NCBI GenBank assembly: GCA_910586365.1
Contig: CAJUGP010000026.1
Span: forward strand, 1 to 23,758
Length of the DNA stretch: 23,758 nt
Direction: 5' to 3'
From: an uncultured Christensenella sp.
Lineage (GTDB): Bacteria > Bacillota > Clostridia > Christensenellales > Borkfalkiaceae
Part shown: positions 1-7,326 of the stretch, one piece after another
How the letters are laid out: every line of letters begins with the position of its first letter
Position numbering within the stretch: the first letter of the stretch is position 1
Notes under the pieces: model-generated
Told to the model about the DNA's origin: nothing
Database searches by the model: none
What the model saw: only the letters and a program-made list of their open reading frames with translations
Made by a program: the position numbers and the translations under genes

Positions 1-120
1 GGGGGCATGAGTGACAAAGAGGGGGCATGAGTGACAAAGGGGGGGCATGAGTGACAAAGAAGGGACGAGGGTGACAAAGAGGGGGCGAGGGTGACAATGT
101 GGGACGAGGGCGATAAGGTG
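1..120. repeat. Tandem array of 20-bp units, six copies
   Basis: Units start at 1, 21, 41, 61, 81 and 101. The first three are identical except for one base, and the later three are progressively degraded. Each carries a GTGACAAAG-like core in a G-rich context. There is no spacer between units, so this is not a CRISPR array. The core resembles the terminal units that follow the dispersed palindromic elements at 7244-7315, so this is probably the amplified end of such an element whose body lies before the window. No gene is seen in 1-334. Confidence 0.85.
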
Positions 121-144
121 ATCGAGGGGGCGGGCGGTCTTATT

Positions 145-172
145 TGTCATTCCGAGCGCAGTCGAGGAATCT
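145..172. repeat. Left arm of dispersed palindromic repeat
   Basis: TGTCATTCCGAGCGCAGTCG followed by AGGAATCT is the left arm of the repeat family also seen at 5551, 7196, 7327, 18709 and 23551. The matching right arm (CTC-A/G-A-ATGACA type) is not recognisable downstream, so this copy is truncated or decayed. The bases from 173 to 263 hold nothing else I can identify. Confidence 0.75.
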
Positions 173-263
173 CTTAGAGAACGCGGCGATCATCCATAAA
201 CCGCGCTTATACATTCGATAAGTAATTTTGAAGGATGCATGCGGCAAAAGAAGGTTCAAACGT

Positions 264-292
264 TTGACTTGAAAGCATAAAAATCATATAAT
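264..292 (+). promoter_or_regulatory. Sigma-A type promoter of glnN
   Basis: TTGACT (264-269), a 17-bp spacer and TATAAT (287-292) match the vegetative consensus almost perfectly. Transcription would start near 299 and give a leader of about 36 nt. The Shine-Dalgarno AGGAG is at 325-329, five bases before the ATG at 335. I see no obvious operator for a nitrogen regulator. Confidence 0.85.
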
Positions 293-334
293 AATGAAGT
301 CGGCGGAAAGTAAGCCGGTGCGATAGGAGAAAAT

Positions 335-2413
335 ATGAACATTACCGAATTGTTTGCAAGCAACGTCTTTAACGACGAGGTCATGAAAAACCTTCTGCCC
401 AAAGAAGTGTATAAGTCGTTGCGCAAGACTATCGACGAGGGCGCGCCGCTCGACAACGCCATTGCAAGCGCCGTCGCCAACGCCATGAAGGATTGGGCGA
501 TCTCCAAAGGCGCGACGCACTATACGCATTGGTTTCAGCCGCTTACCAATCTGACGGCGGAAAAGCACGACAGCTTTATCGAACCCTCGGGCGATAGGGT
601 CATTATGCAGCTTACGGGCAAAAATCTTATCGTGGGCGAACCCGACGCCTCGTCGTTCCCCTCGGGCGGCGCGCGCGAAACGTCCGCGGCGCGCGGGTAT
701 ACCGCGTGGGATCCCACCTCGCCCGCATTCGTCAAAGAGGGCACGCTCTACATTCCCACCGTATTCGTTTCGTATACGGGCGAAACGCTCGATAAAAAAG
801 CGCCGCTTCTCAAATCGATGACGGCGCTCGATACGCAGACCAAACGCCTTTTGAAGCTGTTCGGCATCGAATGCAAAAAGGTATCGACGACGGTCGGACC
901 CGAACAGGAATATTTCCTTATCGACGAAGAAACGTATTTGCAGCGCAAGGATTTAGTGCTGACGGGCAGAACGCTGCTCGGCGCGCCGTCCGTGCGCGGG
1001 CAGGAATTGGAAGACCATTACTTCGGCAGCTTAAAAACGCGCGTTTCCGATTATATGCGCGATTTGGACGAAACGCTTTGGCGTTACGGCATCTACGCCA
1101 AAACCAAGCACAACGAGGTCGCGCCCGCGCAGCACGAGCTTGCGCCCGTTTTCACGACTTCCAACGTCGCCGTAGACCACAACCAACTTACGATGGAGCT
1201 GATGAAAAAGGTGGCGAAAAAGCACAACCTCGTCTGCCTTCTGCACGAAAAGCCGTTTGAGGGAGTGAACGGTTCGGGCAAGCATAACAACTGGTCGCTT
1301 TCGACCGACGCGGGGCTGAATCTGCTCGACCCCGGACCCAATCCCGAAAACAACGCGCTCTTTATGCTCGTGCTTGCCTGCGTCATCGCGGCGGTAGACC
1401 GCTATCAGGGTATTCTGCGCGCGGCAGTCGCCACGGCGGGCAACGATCACCGTTTGGGCGCGAACGAAGCGCCGCCTGCGATCATTTCGGTGTATTTGGG
1501 CGATCAGCTCGGAGCGATCGTCGATGCGATCGTGTTAGGCAAACAGTACGTGCCCAAAAAAGCCGTTCCCGGTTCGATCGGCGTGCCCGAATCGCCTATT
1601 TTCCCCATCGATACGACCGACCGCAACCGCACTTCGCCTTTTGCCTTTACGGGCAATAAATTCGAGTTCCGCATGCTCGGTTCGCAGGCGTCGGTCGCCG
1701 ATCCCAATATCGTGCTCAACACGATCGCGGCGCAGCTCTTTTCCGAAGCGGTGGAAACGCTTTCGGGTGCGAAGGATTTTTCCAAATCGTGCAAGGAATA
1801 CACCGAAAAATTATTCAAAAAGCATTACCGCATTATCTTCAATTACAACGGCTACGGACCCGAATGGGAGCCAGAGGCGGAACGCAGAGGGCTTTTGAAC
1901 AACAAGACGACCGCCGACGCCGTACCCGAATTTTTCAAGCAGGATAATATCGACGTATTCGTCAAACAAGGCGTTTATACCGAACGCGAAGTCGTCGCCC
2001 GCGCGAAAATCAGTTTGGAGAATTATATCAAAACGATCGACATCGAGGCGCATACGCTCATCGAAATGGCGAAACGCGACGTATATCCCGCCGTCAACGG
2101 CTATATCGCGGAAGTGTGTTCGGTCATTGCCGCCAAACGGGCGGTAAGCGAAAAAATCGTATGCGCGGCGGACGAAGAATTGGCGCAGCGGCTTGCCGTG
2201 CTGAACGACGGCATGGCGGCGGCGGTGAAAAAGCTCGAAACCGATCTTTTGGAAATGCCCGCGGGCGAGAGCGCGGCGTCGCAGAAAATGGCGCACGTGA
2301 TCGTGCCCGACATGGAAGCCGTACGTACGCTTGCCGACGCAATGGAGCAGCTCACTTCCGCCGAATATTGGCCGTATCCTACGTATACCGATATCATGTA
2401 TTCGGTGAAGTAA
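335..2413 (+). CDS. glnN: Type III glutamine synthetase
   Basis: Cytoplasmic enzyme that makes glutamine from glutamate, ammonia and ATP. At 692 residues it fits the GSIII family (about 700 or more) and is much longer than GSI. Visible motifs include GPEQEYF (188-194, metal-binding Glu), KHNEVAPAQHELAPVF, GVNGSGKHNNWS (from residue 310), the nucleotide-site stretch ANEAPPAIISVYLG and the substrate-site stretch DRNRTSPFAFTGNKFEFR. The C-terminal 200 residues are the helical region typical of GSIII. The start is set by AGGAG five bases upstream. The gene is monocistronic, with its own promoter and a strong terminator. There are no PII or regulator genes beside it. Confidence 0.97.
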   Translation: MNITELFASNVFNDEVMKNLLPKEVYKSLRKTIDEGAPLDNAIASAVANAMKDWAISKGATHYTHWFQPLTNLTAEKHDSFIEPSGDRVIMQLTGKNLIVGEPDASSFPSGGARETSAARGYTAWDPTSPAFVKEGTLYIPTVFVSYTGETLDKKAPLLKSMTALDTQTKRLLKLFGIECKKVSTTVGPEQEYFLIDEETYLQRKDLVLTGRTLLGAPSVRGQELEDHYFGSLKTRVSDYMRDLDETLWRYGIYAKTKHNEVAPAQHELAPVFTTSNVAVDHNQLTMELMKKVAKKHNLVCLLHEKPFEGVNGSGKHNNWSLSTDAGLNLLDPGPNPENNALFMLVLACVIAAVDRYQGILRAAVATAGNDHRLGANEAPPAIISVYLGDQLGAIVDAIVLGKQYVPKKAVPGSIGVPESPIFPIDTTDRNRTSPFAFTGNKFEFRMLGSQASVADPNIVLNTIAAQLFSEAVETLSGAKDFSKSCKEYTEKLFKKHYRIIFNYNGYGPEWEPEAERRGLLNNKTTADAVPEFFKQDNIDVFVKQGVYTEREVVARAKISLENYIKTIDIEAHTLIEMAKRDVYPAVNGYIAEVCSVIAAKRAVSEKIVCAADEELAQRLAVLNDGMAAAVKKLETDLLEMPAGESAASQKMAHVIVPDMEAVRTLADAMEQLTSAEYWPYPTYTDIMYSVK

Positions 2414-2422
2414 CGTCAGCGC

Positions 2423-2454
2423 AAAAAACTCCCGCGAGCGGCGGGAGTTTTTTT
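2423..2454 (+). terminator. Rho-independent terminator of glnN
   Basis: ACTCCCGC (2428-2435) pairs with GCGGGAGT (2441-2448) around the loop GAGCG. The stem is extended by A/T pairs and followed by a run of seven T. It lies 10 bases after the glnN stop. Confidence 0.93.
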
Positions 2455-2488
2455 CTTTGCCGAACATGGCGTTATCACGGTAAAATCA

Positions 2489-2517
2489 TTGACAAAACGA
2501 TAAAAGTATAGTATTCT
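2489..2517 (+). promoter_or_regulatory. Promoter of the dut-trmB-GT2 run
   Basis: TTGACA (2489-2494), a 17-bp spacer and TATTCT (2512-2517). The predicted start near 2524 falls immediately before the Shine-Dalgarno GAGGA (2525-2529), so the 5' leader would be only about 12 nt. This rules against the in-frame GTG at 2518 as the dut start. Confidence 0.7.
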
Positions 2518-2535
2518 GTGTTGCGAGGAAATAGC

Positions 2536-2970
2536 ATGAAAATCAACGTAAAAAAATTAAATCCCAACGCGAAGCTGCCCGTTTACGGTTCGCAATACGC
2601 GGCGGGCGCCGATTTATTCGCCTGCGAAGAACAGCCCGTTTCCATTGCGGCGGGGCAAACGGCGTTTCTTCATACGGGGATCGCCGTCGAATTGCCCGAA
2701 GGAACGGTGGGGCTTGTTTACGCGCGCAGCGGACTTGCCTGCAAACAAGATCTTGCCCCTGCCAATAAAGTGGGCGTGGTGGACTGCGATTACCGCGGCG
2801 AGATCATGGTGGCGTTACATAATCACGGAAATCAAACGCGTATCGTAAACGGCGGCGACCGTATCGCGCAGTTCGTCGTCGCGCCGTATCTTCCCGCCGA
2901 GTTCGAGCAGGCGGAAGAGCTTTCGCAAACCGTGCGCGGCGCGGGCGGTTTCGGCTCTACGGGGAAATAA
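2536..2970 (+). CDS. dut: dUTP diphosphatase (dUTPase)
   Basis: Homotrimeric dUTPase that hydrolyses dUTP to dUMP and pyrophosphate, keeping uracil out of DNA and feeding dTMP synthesis. The 144 residues show all five family motifs in order: AGADLFA (motif I), YARSGLA (II), GVVDCDYRGEI with the uracil-pocket Tyr (III), GDRIAQ (IV) and the C-terminal lid RGAGGFGSTG (V). An in-frame GTG at 2518 would add six residues, but the ATG at 2536 has GAGGA six bases upstream and matches the family N-terminus. It is the first gene of a likely operon; trmB starts four bases after its stop. Confidence 0.96.
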   Translation: MKINVKKLNPNAKLPVYGSQYAAGADLFACEEQPVSIAAGQTAFLHTGIAVELPEGTVGLVYARSGLACKQDLAPANKVGVVDCDYRGEIMVALHNHGNQTRIVNGGDRIAQFVVAPYLPAEFEQAEELSQTVRGAGGFGSTGK

Positions 2971-2974
2971 GATC

Positions 2975-3655
2975 ATGCGCATGCACAAAAAGCGCAATTT
3001 GGAACCGCGCATGGAAGCGCTCGGCGCGCTTCTGCTTGCACGGGGAAAGCCCTGCCGCAACACCAAAGAGGCGGCGGAAACGTTCCGCGCACTCGTGGAT
3101 TTGAAAGCCGTTTTCGGGAACGAGAACCCCGTCGAACTCGAAGTGGGGTGCGGCAACGGCGCGTTCGTGGCGGAAAAAGCCAAACGCAATCCTGCCGTCA
3201 ACTATATCGCCGTCGAGGTGTGTTCCAACGTGATCATCACGGCGATGGAAAAAATCGCGGCGGAAGGGCTTGAAAACGTGCGCTTTCTCAACATACCCGC
3301 CGAAATTCTTCCCTGTTATCTGAAAGAGGGGAGCATTGCGGCAATTTATTTGAATTTTTCGACGCCCCTGCCCGAGGCGGGACGTGAAAAACAGCGGCTG
3401 ACTTCCGCCCGTTTTCTTACGCTTTACCGCGCTTTGCTGTGCGAGGGGGGAGCGATCGAGCAAAAAACCGACAGCCGACCCTTTTTCGATTACTCGCTGC
3501 GCATGTACCGCGAACAGGGCTTTGAAGTGACGGACGCCGTTTACGATCTGCATGCAAGCGAATACGCAAAAGACAATATCGTAACGGAGTACGAACGGCG
3601 GTTTACCGACATGGGGCTGCCCGTTTGCTACTGCCGAGCGGTTCGGCGCGCGTAA
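2975..3655 (+). CDS. trmB: tRNA (guanine-N7-)-methyltransferase, divergent signature
   Basis: SAM-dependent enzyme expected to make m7G at position 46 of the tRNA variable loop. The N-terminus MRMHKKRNLEPRM, the SAM-binding loop ELEVGCGNGAFV (about 54-65) and the C-terminal TEYERRF are typical of the family. Its 226 residues are a normal length. The usually invariant signature of the DPWPK...H.KRRLT type appears here as NFSTPLPEAGREKQRLTSARFL: the Asp, Trp, Lys, His and first Arg are replaced, but the RLT..RFL frame is kept. Function is therefore likely but not certain. It sits between dut and the glycosyltransferase, with a GGGGA Shine-Dalgarno inside the end of dut. The stop codon lies in the loop of a GCGCG/CGCGC hairpin (3648-3660) that has no T run. 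Confidence 0.88.
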   Translation: MRMHKKRNLEPRMEALGALLLARGKPCRNTKEAAETFRALVDLKAVFGNENPVELEVGCGNGAFVAEKAKRNPAVNYIAVEVCSNVIITAMEKIAAEGLENVRFLNIPAEILPCYLKEGSIAAIYLNFSTPLPEAGREKQRLTSARFLTLYRALLCEGGAIEQKTDSRPFFDYSLRMYREQGFEVTDAVYDLHASEYAKDNIVTEYERRFTDMGLPVCYCRAVRRA

Positions 3656-3681
3656 CGCGCAATCAAAAATAGGAGGCGCTC

Positions 3682-5031
3682 ATGCCCTGGCACGTTACGC
3701 TTTATAACGTTCTTACGCAAATCAATAACGTCATTCTCATCATCATCGGCATTCCGTTCGCGTTGCAGGTGATTTATATGCTGCTCTTTTGGCTGCCCAA
3801 AAAGAAATTTCCCAAGGCGGAAAAAAAGCACCGTATCTGCGTCGTGATTTCCGCGCACAACGAAGAGGACGTCATTTATAACACCGTGAAGCTCCTGTTT
3901 GAAAAGCAGACTTATCCAAAAGAGCTGTTCGACGTGTTCGTTTGCGCGCACAACTGCACCGATAAAACGGCGGAACGGGCGCGCGCGGCGGGGGCGATCG
4001 TATACGAATTCAACGATCCCGACCCCAAACATGCCATGGTTTCGTACGCGCTCAAATATCTTTACGACCGTATTCTCGAATGCGAAACGAAATACGATTT
4101 TTCCGTTCGCTTGGACGCGGATAACCACGTCAACGACGAATTTTTCGAGCTGATGAACGACGCGTTCGCAAGCGGCGTGCAGATCGCGCGCCCGTATGAA
4201 TCGGCGCTCAATATGCTGCAAAATCAGTTTACGCGCGCCTGCGGACTGTATTATATCTTCGATTCCCGCTTTTCTTCGCGCGTGCGCGAACGGCTGCATC
4301 TCGACGCGCACGTGAACGGACCCGGTTCGATGACCGATATGCGCATTATCGAAAAGATCGGCGGATACGATACGAAGAGCATTTGCGAAGATACCGAATT
4401 TTGTTTCAAACGCATGTTAGACGGTTATCGCTGTCATTTCGTGGAAGACGCCGTGGTATACGAGGATCTTCCTTCGTCGTTCAAAGATACCATGAACCGC
4501 AATAAGCGCATTGCGTCGGGCAACGTTCGGCTTTTGGGAAGATATACGCCGCGCATGCTGCTCAATACGGTTACGCAGTTCCGTTTTTCCTTCCTCGAAC
4601 AGCTTTTAACGTATTTCTTCATGATCATTTGCTTGATCCTTTGCACTTGGCTGCCGGGCTATTATATTTACGCCGCGCTTTATTTGGGATTGAACGGCAT
4701 ATTTACCACGGCGGCGGCAACGGCGGCGGGACTGACGGGCGTGGGGCTTTATCCGCTGCTCATCATCGTGGCGATCGCGCTCGGCGCGCTGTTCATGGTC
4801 ATGGGTATCACGCAGGGGCTGCTGCTCGTCTTGCTCGATTATAAAAAGATGGGCGCAACGAAGCGCAGTCAGTTGATTTCGGGCGCGCTGCTCTTTCCCT
4901 TTTTTACGGTGGTGTATTGCGTAACGATGGCGATCGGCATTTTCTGCCGACCCAAATGGAATAAGATCAACCGCAACACGGGCGAGGATCTTGCACAAGA
5001 GAAACCTGTTTCCGAAGAAAAAACAGAATAA
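3682..5031 (+). CDS. Family 2 membrane glycosyltransferase
   Basis: Probable processive or polysaccharide-type GT2 enzyme of the cytoplasmic membrane; donor and acceptor sugars cannot be read from the sequence. An N-terminal membrane helix (about 9-36) precedes a cytosolic GT-A domain with CVVISAHNEEDVI (53-65), the metal-binding DAD (145-147) and the catalytic-base region CEDTEF (E236, D237). The usual QxxRW is replaced by an RNKRIASGN-like stretch. Three or four more helices follow (about 300-335, 350-385, 395-425), then a charged tail. AGGAGG (3671-3676) lies five bases before the ATG. It is the third gene behind the dut promoter. Its stop is two bases from the stop of the convergent HTH gene, with no terminator between them. 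Confidence 0.88.
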   Translation: MPWHVTLYNVLTQINNVILIIIGIPFALQVIYMLLFWLPKKKFPKAEKKHRICVVISAHNEEDVIYNTVKLLFEKQTYPKELFDVFVCAHNCTDKTAERARAAGAIVYEFNDPDPKHAMVSYALKYLYDRILECETKYDFSVRLDADNHVNDEFFELMNDAFASGVQIARPYESALNMLQNQFTRACGLYYIFDSRFSSRVRERLHLDAHVNGPGSMTDMRIIEKIGGYDTKSICEDTEFCFKRMLDGYRCHFVEDAVVYEDLPSSFKDTMNRNKRIASGNVRLLGRYTPRMLLNTVTQFRFSFLEQLLTYFFMIICLILCTWLPGYYIYAALYLGLNGIFTTAAATAAGLTGVGLYPLLIIVAIALGALFMVMGITQGLLLVLLDYKKMGATKRSQLISGALLFPFFTVVYCVTMAIGIFCRPKWNKINRNTGEDLAQEKPVSEEKTE

Positions 5032-5033
5032 AA

Positions 5034-5273
5034 TCAGACGGTAAAATATTCATCCGTTTCTTTTTCGTTTACTAAAATAAATAAATCTTTTATTTCGACA
5101 CCGATCAATTTTGCGATTTTGGACAATGCCGATATGCGGAATCTGCTGTTGTTATTGAGGTATTTATTTAATACCGCAACGCCTATTCCGCACCGTTCGC
5201 AAAATTGCTTTTTTGAAAGATTATTTTCTTTCATGAAATCGAGAATTAGTTTTTTGTTGGCTGCATCTTTCAT
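5034..5273 (-). CDS. Small XRE/Cro-type HTH regulator
   Basis: 79 residues, almost all one helix-turn-helix domain: NLSKKQFCERCGIGVAVLNKYL (about 18-39) holds the scaffold and recognition helices, and RISALSKIAKLIGVEIKDLF completes the five-helix fold. No sensor domain is present. It probably acts as a dimeric DNA-binding protein; its target is unknown. The Shine-Dalgarno AAAGGAG (complement of 5281-5287) is seven bases before the ATG. The gene is clearly more AT-rich than its neighbours, which suggests recent acquisition. An upstream inverted repeat with 9-bp arms (5305-5340) is the likely autoregulatory site. No partner toxin or phage gene is adjacent. Confidence 0.85.
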   Translation of the reverse strand: MKDAANKKLILDFMKENNLSKKQFCERCGIGVAVLNKYLNNNSRFRISALSKIAKLIGVEIKDLFILVNEKETDEYFTV

Positions 5274-5304
5274 TTTTTTACTCCTTTTAACGTAAATTTT
5301 ACAA

Positions 5305-5340
5305 CTTTTAGCCGTGTTTTTGTTGAAATATGGCTAAAAG
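5305..5340. promoter_or_regulatory. Inverted repeat, likely operator of the HTH gene
   Basis: CTTTTAGCC (5305-5313) and its exact complement GGCTAAAAG (5332-5340) are separated by 18 bp. The inner arm is 31 bp upstream of the HTH start codon, where the promoter should lie. Arm centres are 27 bp apart, about two and a half turns. No T run follows on either strand, so it is not a terminator. I could not find a convincing -35/-10 pair for the minus strand here. Confidence 0.6.
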
Positions 5341-5380
5341 CCGTATGCCCCCCTTGTAAAGGGGGGAAGCGAGCGGAGAG

Positions 5381-5442
5381 AGCAGGGGGGATTAAATAAC
5401 GCAAATGACAATCCCCCTTTATCCCCCTTTGGCAAGGGGGAC
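5381..5442. repeat. 62-bp G/C-run repeat, copy A
   Basis: Matches copy B (5689-5750) at 58 of 62 positions. It contains AGGGGGGATT and later AATCCCCCT, which can pair, followed by a second CCCCCTTTGGCAAGGGGG hairpin. A related CCCCCC/GGGGGG hairpin precedes it at 5348-5366. No coding content is seen. Confidence 0.85.
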
Positions 5443-5494
5443 GAAATAAGGTAAAGCCCCCATATAAAGGGAGTGTAAAACAGAATTAAGGAGT

Positions 5495-5525
5495 AAACGG
5501 AAGGGCTTGGCTCTTCCGTTTTTTT
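5495..5525 (+). terminator. Rho-independent terminator with no adjacent gene
   Basis: AAACGGAAG (5495-5503) pairs exactly with CTTCCGTTT (5513-5521) around a 9-nt loop, followed by T residues to 5525. The nearest plus-strand gene upstream is the glycosyltransferase, which ends 464 bases earlier. If this is its terminator, that mRNA carries the full antisense of the HTH gene. Confidence 0.8.
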
Positions 5526-5550
5526 ATGATTGGAGAGGGAAAGTATTTTT

Positions 5551-5684
5551 TCATTCCGCCCCCGCCTTAGGCGGCACGAGCGCACGGCGCGATGTAACGC
5601 AGTCGAGGAATCCGAGATGTTTCGGCTACGCTCAACATGACAGTGGGGCGCGCTCAACATGATATGAGGGCGCGCTCAACATGT
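5551..5684. repeat. Dispersed palindromic repeat, long form, with tail units
   Basis: Begins TCATTCCG, contains the CCGCC-TTA-GGCGG hairpin, then GTCGAGGAATCCGAGATGTT and CTCAACATGACA. Two more tail units ending in CTCAACATG follow (around 5651-5660 and 5673-5682). Bases 5561-5624 are identical to 7338-7401, a 64-bp exact direct repeat on the other side of radA. Confidence 0.88.
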
Positions 5685-5688
5685 GAAG

Positions 5689-5750
5689 AGCAGGGGGGAT
5701 TAAATAACGGAAACGACGATCCCCCTTTATCCCCCTTTGGCAAGGAGGAC
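5689..5750. repeat. 62-bp G/C-run repeat, copy B
   Basis: Direct-orientation copy of 5381-5442 with four mismatches. It is fused to the last tail unit of the palindromic repeat and ends at the radA terminator. The two copies enclose the orphan terminator and the long palindromic element. Confidence 0.85.
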
Positions 5751-5783
5751 ACAAAAAGGAAACAGCCCCGAAAGGGGGCTGTT
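5751..5783 (-). terminator. Rho-independent terminator of radA
   Basis: Read on the minus strand, AACAGCCCC (5783-5775) pairs with GGGGCTGTT (5769-5761) around a 5-nt loop and is followed by the T-rich TCCTTTTTGT. It lies directly after the radA stop. Confidence 0.9.
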
Positions 5784-5785
5784 TG

Positions 5786-7153
5786 TTATTCTTGCGAAAA
5801 TAATTTTTTGATCATCTGCGATACGTAGGAAACGGGCACAAGCTCGATTTTATCTTTGAATTTTTCACACGGTTTCAGATTTTTCGAGGGGAGGATTACG
5901 CGCTTAAATCCCATTTTCAAGCATTCGTTTACGCGTTTTTCCGCAAAGCTCACGCCGCGCACTTCGCCCGTTAAACCCACTTCGCCGAACACCGCCGTAT
6001 ATTTGTCGATCGGCGTCATCTGCGCCGCGCTCGCAAGGGCGGCGCATACGGCAAGATCGGCGCTCGGTTCGTTCAATTTAATTCCGCCCATCGCGTTCAG
6101 ATAAACGTCTTGCGCGCCTAAGGGAATGCCGCACCGTTTTTCGAGCACGGCGACAAGCACGATCAAGCGGTTTAGCTCGATGCCCAAAGCCATTCTCCGC
6201 GGCAGTCCGAATGCCGTTTTGGAGATGAGCGACTGGATTTCGACCGTCATGCAGCGGTTGCCCGTTTCGGACGGCGTGACCGCCGCGCCCGCCGCGATTC
6301 CGCGCGTTTCGGAAAGAAAAAGCGAAGAATAGTCGGTAACGCCGTAAATGCCTTCGTCCGTCATCTCGAACACGCCCACTTCCTGCACCGATCCGAAACG
6401 GTTTTTCACGGCGCGCAGTATCTTGAAGTTTTCCGTGCGTTCGCCTTCAAAATACAGCACTGTATCCATGATATGTTCGAGTACTTTCGGACCGGCAAGC
6501 GCGCCTTCCTTTGTTACATGCCCCACGATAAAAAAGGTGATGCCGTGCGATTTGGCGATACGCATGAGCTTGCCCGCGCATTCGCGAACCTGCCCCACGC
6601 TGCCCGCGGAAGAGGTGAGCGATTCGGTATAAACCGCTTGAATGGAATCGACTACCACATATTCGGCGTCTAAAAAAGCCTCTTCGGCGTTGTCGATATT
6701 CGTTTCGTTGAGCAGCAGCAGATTGTCGGAATCGAGGTGTAGCCGTTCGCAGCGTAGTTTTACCTGCGAGCAGCTTTCCTCGGCGGATAGATATAACACT
6801 TTATGCTTTTGCGCAAGATGCGCGGATATTTCGGTGAGCAGCGTGGATTTTCCCACACCGGGGTCGCCGCCGACGAGCACGAGCGAACCGCGCACGATGC
6901 CGCCGCCTAACACGGTATCGAGTTCGGGTATTCCCGAAGACGTGCGTTCGTATTTTTCGTATGCGATCTGAGAGAGGGGAACGGGGCGCGCGCTGCCCGT
7001 GCGGAACGGGCTTTTGTTTTTGCCCGTCGGCGCGGGCGCGATCGGCTCTTCCGACATGGTGTTAAACGTTCCGCAATCGGGGCAGCGTCCCAGCCATTTG
7101 GGCGAGGCGTAGCCGCATTGCGAACAGACGAATTGCGTTGTGGATTTGGGCAT
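5786..7153 (-). CDS. radA: DNA repair protein RadA
   Basis: RecA-like branch-migration ATPase that processes recombination intermediates. All expected parts are present in 455 residues: a zinc finger with Cys10, Cys13, Cys24 and Cys27; Walker A GDPGVGKST (96-104); Walker B ending VVVDS (about 166-170); the RadA-specific KNRFG (250-254); and a C-terminal Lon-like domain. The Shine-Dalgarno AAAGGA (complement of 7161-7166) is seven bases before the ATG. It lies downstream of ispDF on the same strand, but 341 bp of dispersed repeats separate the two. I could not find a clear promoter of its own in the 42 bp between its start and the repeats. Confidence 0.97.
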   Translation of the reverse strand: MPKSTTQFVCSQCGYASPKWLGRCPDCGTFNTMSEEPIAPAPTGKNKSPFRTGSARPVPLSQIAYEKYERTSSGIPELDTVLGGGIVRGSLVLVGGDPGVGKSTLLTEISAHLAQKHKVLYLSAEESCSQVKLRCERLHLDSDNLLLLNETNIDNAEEAFLDAEYVVVDSIQAVYTESLTSSAGSVGQVRECAGKLMRIAKSHGITFFIVGHVTKEGALAGPKVLEHIMDTVLYFEGERTENFKILRAVKNRFGSVQEVGVFEMTDEGIYGVTDYSSLFLSETRGIAAGAAVTPSETGNRCMTVEIQSLISKTAFGLPRRMALGIELNRLIVLVAVLEKRCGIPLGAQDVYLNAMGGIKLNEPSADLAVCAALASAAQMTPIDKYTAVFGEVGLTGEVRGVSFAEKRVNECLKMGFKRVILPSKNLKPCEKFKDKIELVPVSYVSQMIKKLFSQE

Positions 7154-7195
7154 GATAGGTTCCTTTTGTATTTATCGGTTCTGTTTGAGATGACC

Positions 7196-7315
7196 TGTCA
7201 TTCCGAGCTTGTCGAGGAATCCGAGATGTTTCGACTTCGCTCAACATGACAGGGGAGCTGCGCTCAACATGACAAGAGGGCGCGCTCAACATGACAAGAG
7301 GGCGCGCTCAACAGG
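7196..7315. repeat. Dispersed palindromic repeat, short form, with amplified tail
   Basis: TGTCATTCCGAGCTTGTCGA starts the element and GCTCAACATGACA closes it near 7251. Outer arms TGTCA/TGACA and inner arms GTCGA/TCGAC can fold into a long hairpin. Three further tail units ending CTCAACA follow; the last two are about 22 bp each and nearly identical. Confidence 0.85.
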
Positions 7316-7326
7316 ATAGGCGGTTC

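Noticed and set aside
1..120. CRISPR array (also considered for 23682-23758)
   Set aside because: Units are head-to-tail with no unique spacers and no cas genes.
2518..2535. GTG start for dut, six codons upstream
   Set aside because: It overlaps the predicted promoter -10 and transcription start, and the ATG at 2536 has the Shine-Dalgarno.
3648..3660. Terminator at the trmB stop (GCGCG-TAA-CGCGC)
   Set aside because: No T run follows and the loop is only three bases; the next gene starts 26 bp later with a strong Shine-Dalgarno.
5334..5660. Open frames of the HVERSRNISDSS type (also at 7062-7292 and 7264-7458)
   Set aside because: They are translations of the dispersed palindromic repeats, a known source of false hypothetical proteins; no ribosome binding site.
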